A stretch of 16,772 bases of DNA, taken from NCBI GenBank assembly GCA_024639025.1, contig JAHEJF010000007.1, positions 1 to 16,772 on the forward strand, in the 5' to 3' direction. This DNA comes from Ahrensia sp. GTDB taxonomy: Bacteria; Pseudomonadota; Alphaproteobacteria; Rhizobiales; Rhizobiaceae. The translations under genes and the position numbers were made by a program. Positions 15,355-16,772 of the stretch are shown piece by piece (position 1 is the stretch's first letter; each line of letters opens with the position of its first letter). A model generated the notes under the pieces. That model made no database searches. It was not told where the DNA came from and worked only from the letters and a program-made list of their open reading frames with translations.

Positions 15355-16632
15355 CTAAACCACCAATAAAAACTCAAGGACCATTGCTGCAGTCCATGTA
15401 AAGCGGCTGCCGCCACAAGGGTCTCCATCGATCGGATCGTAATACTCGGAAAATCCACTTTCACGAATGAGATCAAAACTGGAGTTGATAATCCGGCGGG
15501 CCATTTCGTTTTCACCTGCAGCTGTCAGCCCGTCCGCGATCATGTAGTTGACAATCAGCCAGGCAGGGCCACGCCAATACCGTTTTCCGTCATAGCGTAC
15601 ATCACTGGGATCATGACTGGCAATCAAATAGTTGGTCTTGGACTCAATGTCGGCAATGCGAACAGTCAATGCTTTGGCCCGCGATTTGGGAATGGCCGCA
15701 AAAGCAGTCAGCAGACCACCAATCGACAGGCTATCAATTAAATGACCAGCCTTGCGATCATAGCACATATACTGGCCATGGACATCGCTCCACAACTCCT
15801 CCAGCGCCGACAAGCCCTGGTTCGCCATCGCATCATTCTTTGCCGCGATGTCTGGTAGGTTCAACTCATTTGCCAAACCGGCCAGTTCCGAACAGGCGCG
15901 AATGAGGATTGCATTGAAACCCGGGTCGACGACTTGAAAGGGCGATGCATCGTGAAGTTTGGACGTGTCCCATTTGAGCGACCGGAAGTGTTTCACCAAC
16001 CAGATATAGCGGTCGTACTGCTCCTTGGTGGGTCGATGAGTAGGATCCGCATGATCGGTGTCGCGGCGGTGATACTCGCCCACCCCTTCGGTCGGCACAC
16101 GCGAGAATGCATCGTCCCAATCTATGGAATTATCGCGGCCAGATTCCCAAGGGTGGATGATCGCAACAAGCCCCGTTTTTTGTGGGTCACGATTAGCATA
16201 GAACCACTCATGCCAGCGATGAATTTTGGGCAGAAGAGCAGATGCACGTTCTCGCGCAAGCTCTTTGTCTTTTGCACGCTCAAAAAGGCGCGCGACAGCA
16301 AAACCGGCGACGGCGGGTTGCGTGATGCCAGAAGTTGGAACCGGTCGGTTGGTCCCCCACACATCCGGTCCTGGGAAATAGCCATCGTCGCGTTTGTGAA
16401 AAACAATGTGGGGGACCATGCCGTCCTCCCACTGATTGTCAAAAAGGGTTTCTATTTCCAACCATGCGCGGCGCTCATCAATATGCGCTTGACCAAGTGC
16501 AGTGAGGCAGGAATCCCAGTTCCACTGAAATGGATACAGGCCCTTGGTAGGCACGGTATAGGTACCAAGATCGTTTTCGCGCAACACTTCTGCCGCATGT
16601 TCAAAAAACGCCGATTTATCCATGGTTGCCAT
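15355..16632 (-). CDS. GH63-type glycosidase, mannosylglycerate hydrolase-like
   Basis: This is a cytoplasmic (no signal peptide) alpha-glycosidase with an (alpha/alpha)6 barrel. The 425-residue length fits the short bacterial GH63 group that includes mannosyl-/glucosylglycerate hydrolases. Visible blocks are LYPFQWNWDSCLTALG (32-47), NQWEDGMVPHIVF (66-78), YFPGPDVW (85-92), ESGRDNSIDWD (163-173), containing the likely general acid Asp167, RYWRGPAW in the C-terminal third, and FSEYYDP with the likely base Glu396. The ATG at 16632 is used; a second in-frame ATG three codons later (16623) is possible and the ribosome site is weak. It is 12 nt behind a sugar ABC ATPase gene and immediately before the lyxose/mannose isomerase. 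Substrate by context is 2-O-mannosylglycerate or a similar small glycoside; glucosylglycerol or glucosylglycerate are alternatives. Confidence 0.85.
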   Translation of the reverse strand: MATMDKSAFFEHAAEVLRENDLGTYTVPTKGLYPFQWNWDSCLTALGQAHIDERRAWLEIETLFDNQWEDGMVPHIVFHKRDDGYFPGPDVWGTNRPVPTSGITQPAVAGFAVARLFERAKDKELARERASALLPKIHRWHEWFYANRDPQKTGLVAIIHPWESGRDNSIDWDDAFSRVPTEGVGEYHRRDTDHADPTHRPTKEQYDRYIWLVKHFRSLKWDTSKLHDASPFQVVDPGFNAILIRACSELAGLANELNLPDIAAKNDAMANQGLSALEELWSDVHGQYMCYDRKAGHLIDSLSIGGLLTAFAAIPKSRAKALTVRIADIESKTNYLIASHDPSDVRYDGKRYWRGPAWLIVNYMIADGLTAAGENEMARRIINSSFDLIRESGFSEYYDPIDGDPCGGSRFTWTAAMVLEFLLVV

Positions 16633-16644
16633 TGACCATTCTTT

Positions 16645-16772
16645 CTATTGCAATGCGTTTGTCGTTTCAGGATCAAACCAGCGAACACGGTCCTGGGTTG
16701 GCTGGATGCGTATCGTGTCTCCGGCTTTGACCGTCGAATCAGATGCAATGACGGCGCGGAAAAGCGAGTCTT
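16645..16772 (-). CDS. Sugar ABC transporter ATP-binding protein, C-terminal end only
   Basis: The minus-strand frame entering at the right window edge reads 41 residues to a TAG at 16645-16647. GDTIRIQPTQDRVRWFDPET is the typical TOBE-domain ending of UgpC/MsmK-type carbohydrate ABC ATPases (pattern R.FD..T). The nucleotide-binding part lies outside the window. It is 12 nt upstream of the glycosidase gene on the same strand, so the transporter probably imports the substrate hydrolysed by that enzyme. Confidence 0.75.
   Translation of the reverse strand, partial: DSLFRAVIASDSTVKAGDTIRIQPTQDRVRWFDPETTNALQ

Noticed and set aside
15934..16635. 233-codon open frame on the plus strand opposite the GH63 gene
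   Set aside because: The opposite strand encodes a well-conserved glycosidase with catalytic motifs; the antisense frame shows no recognisable domain.
1..16772. CRISPR arrays, tRNA or rRNA genes, transposases, phage genes
   Set aside because: No regularly spaced repeats, cloverleaf-like segments, or recombinase motifs were seen on either strand.

Overview
The window looks like part of the chromosome of a heterotrophic alphaproteobacterium, probably marine. The signs are a TRAP transporter operon, a cysteate sulfo-lyase (CuyA)-like enzyme of the kind known from roseobacters, a UgpC/MsmK-type sugar ABC ATPase ending, and a fused rhamnulose-phosphate aldolase/dehydrogenase of the rhizobial kind. 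This assignment is inference from gene content; no rRNA or tRNA is present to anchor it. Nearly all the DNA is carbon-, nitrogen- or sulfur-source catabolism.

Left part (1-3093, + strand): the 3' portion of the L-rhamnose pathway, with a 5'-truncated bifunctional rhamnulose-1-phosphate aldolase/lactaldehyde dehydrogenase followed by an E. coli-type L-rhamnose isomerase (rhaA). A lone lipoprotein metalloprotease of the predicted aminopeptidase family follows at 3261-4322.

Centre (about 4421-14546): a catabolic module with two LysR regulators of the same subgroup, each divergent from a target operon. The first (4935-5819, -) faces dctP-dctQ-dctM and a translationally coupled alpha/beta hydrolase (6064-9711, +), followed by an N-acyl-D-amino-acid deacylase-like amidohydrolase (9837-11438, +). 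The second (11464-12399, -) faces a CuyA/D-cysteine desulfhydrase-like PLP enzyme and an aspartate/glutamate-type racemase (12520-14255, +). Both divergent gaps carry LysR-box dyads sharing the 10-mer TATGCAATAT. Together the genes read as import of an amide- or acyl-blocked amino acid, deacylation, racemisation and PLP-dependent elimination, possibly of a cysteate or cysteine derivative. The substrate is not proven.

The module is bordered by decayed genes: a 5'-truncated, stop-interrupted LysR remnant (4421-4933) directly behind the first regulator, and the C-terminal end of a ProW-type ABC permease (14256-14546) directly behind the racemase and in the same frame. These look like scars of deletion or transfer.

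Right part (14668-16772, - strand): the end of an operon with a sugar ABC ATPase C-terminus, a GH63-type glycosidase resembling mannosylglycerate hydrolases, and a D-lyxose/D-mannose isomerase. This fits uptake of mannosylglycerate or a related glycoside, cytoplasmic hydrolysis, and conversion of mannose to fructose.
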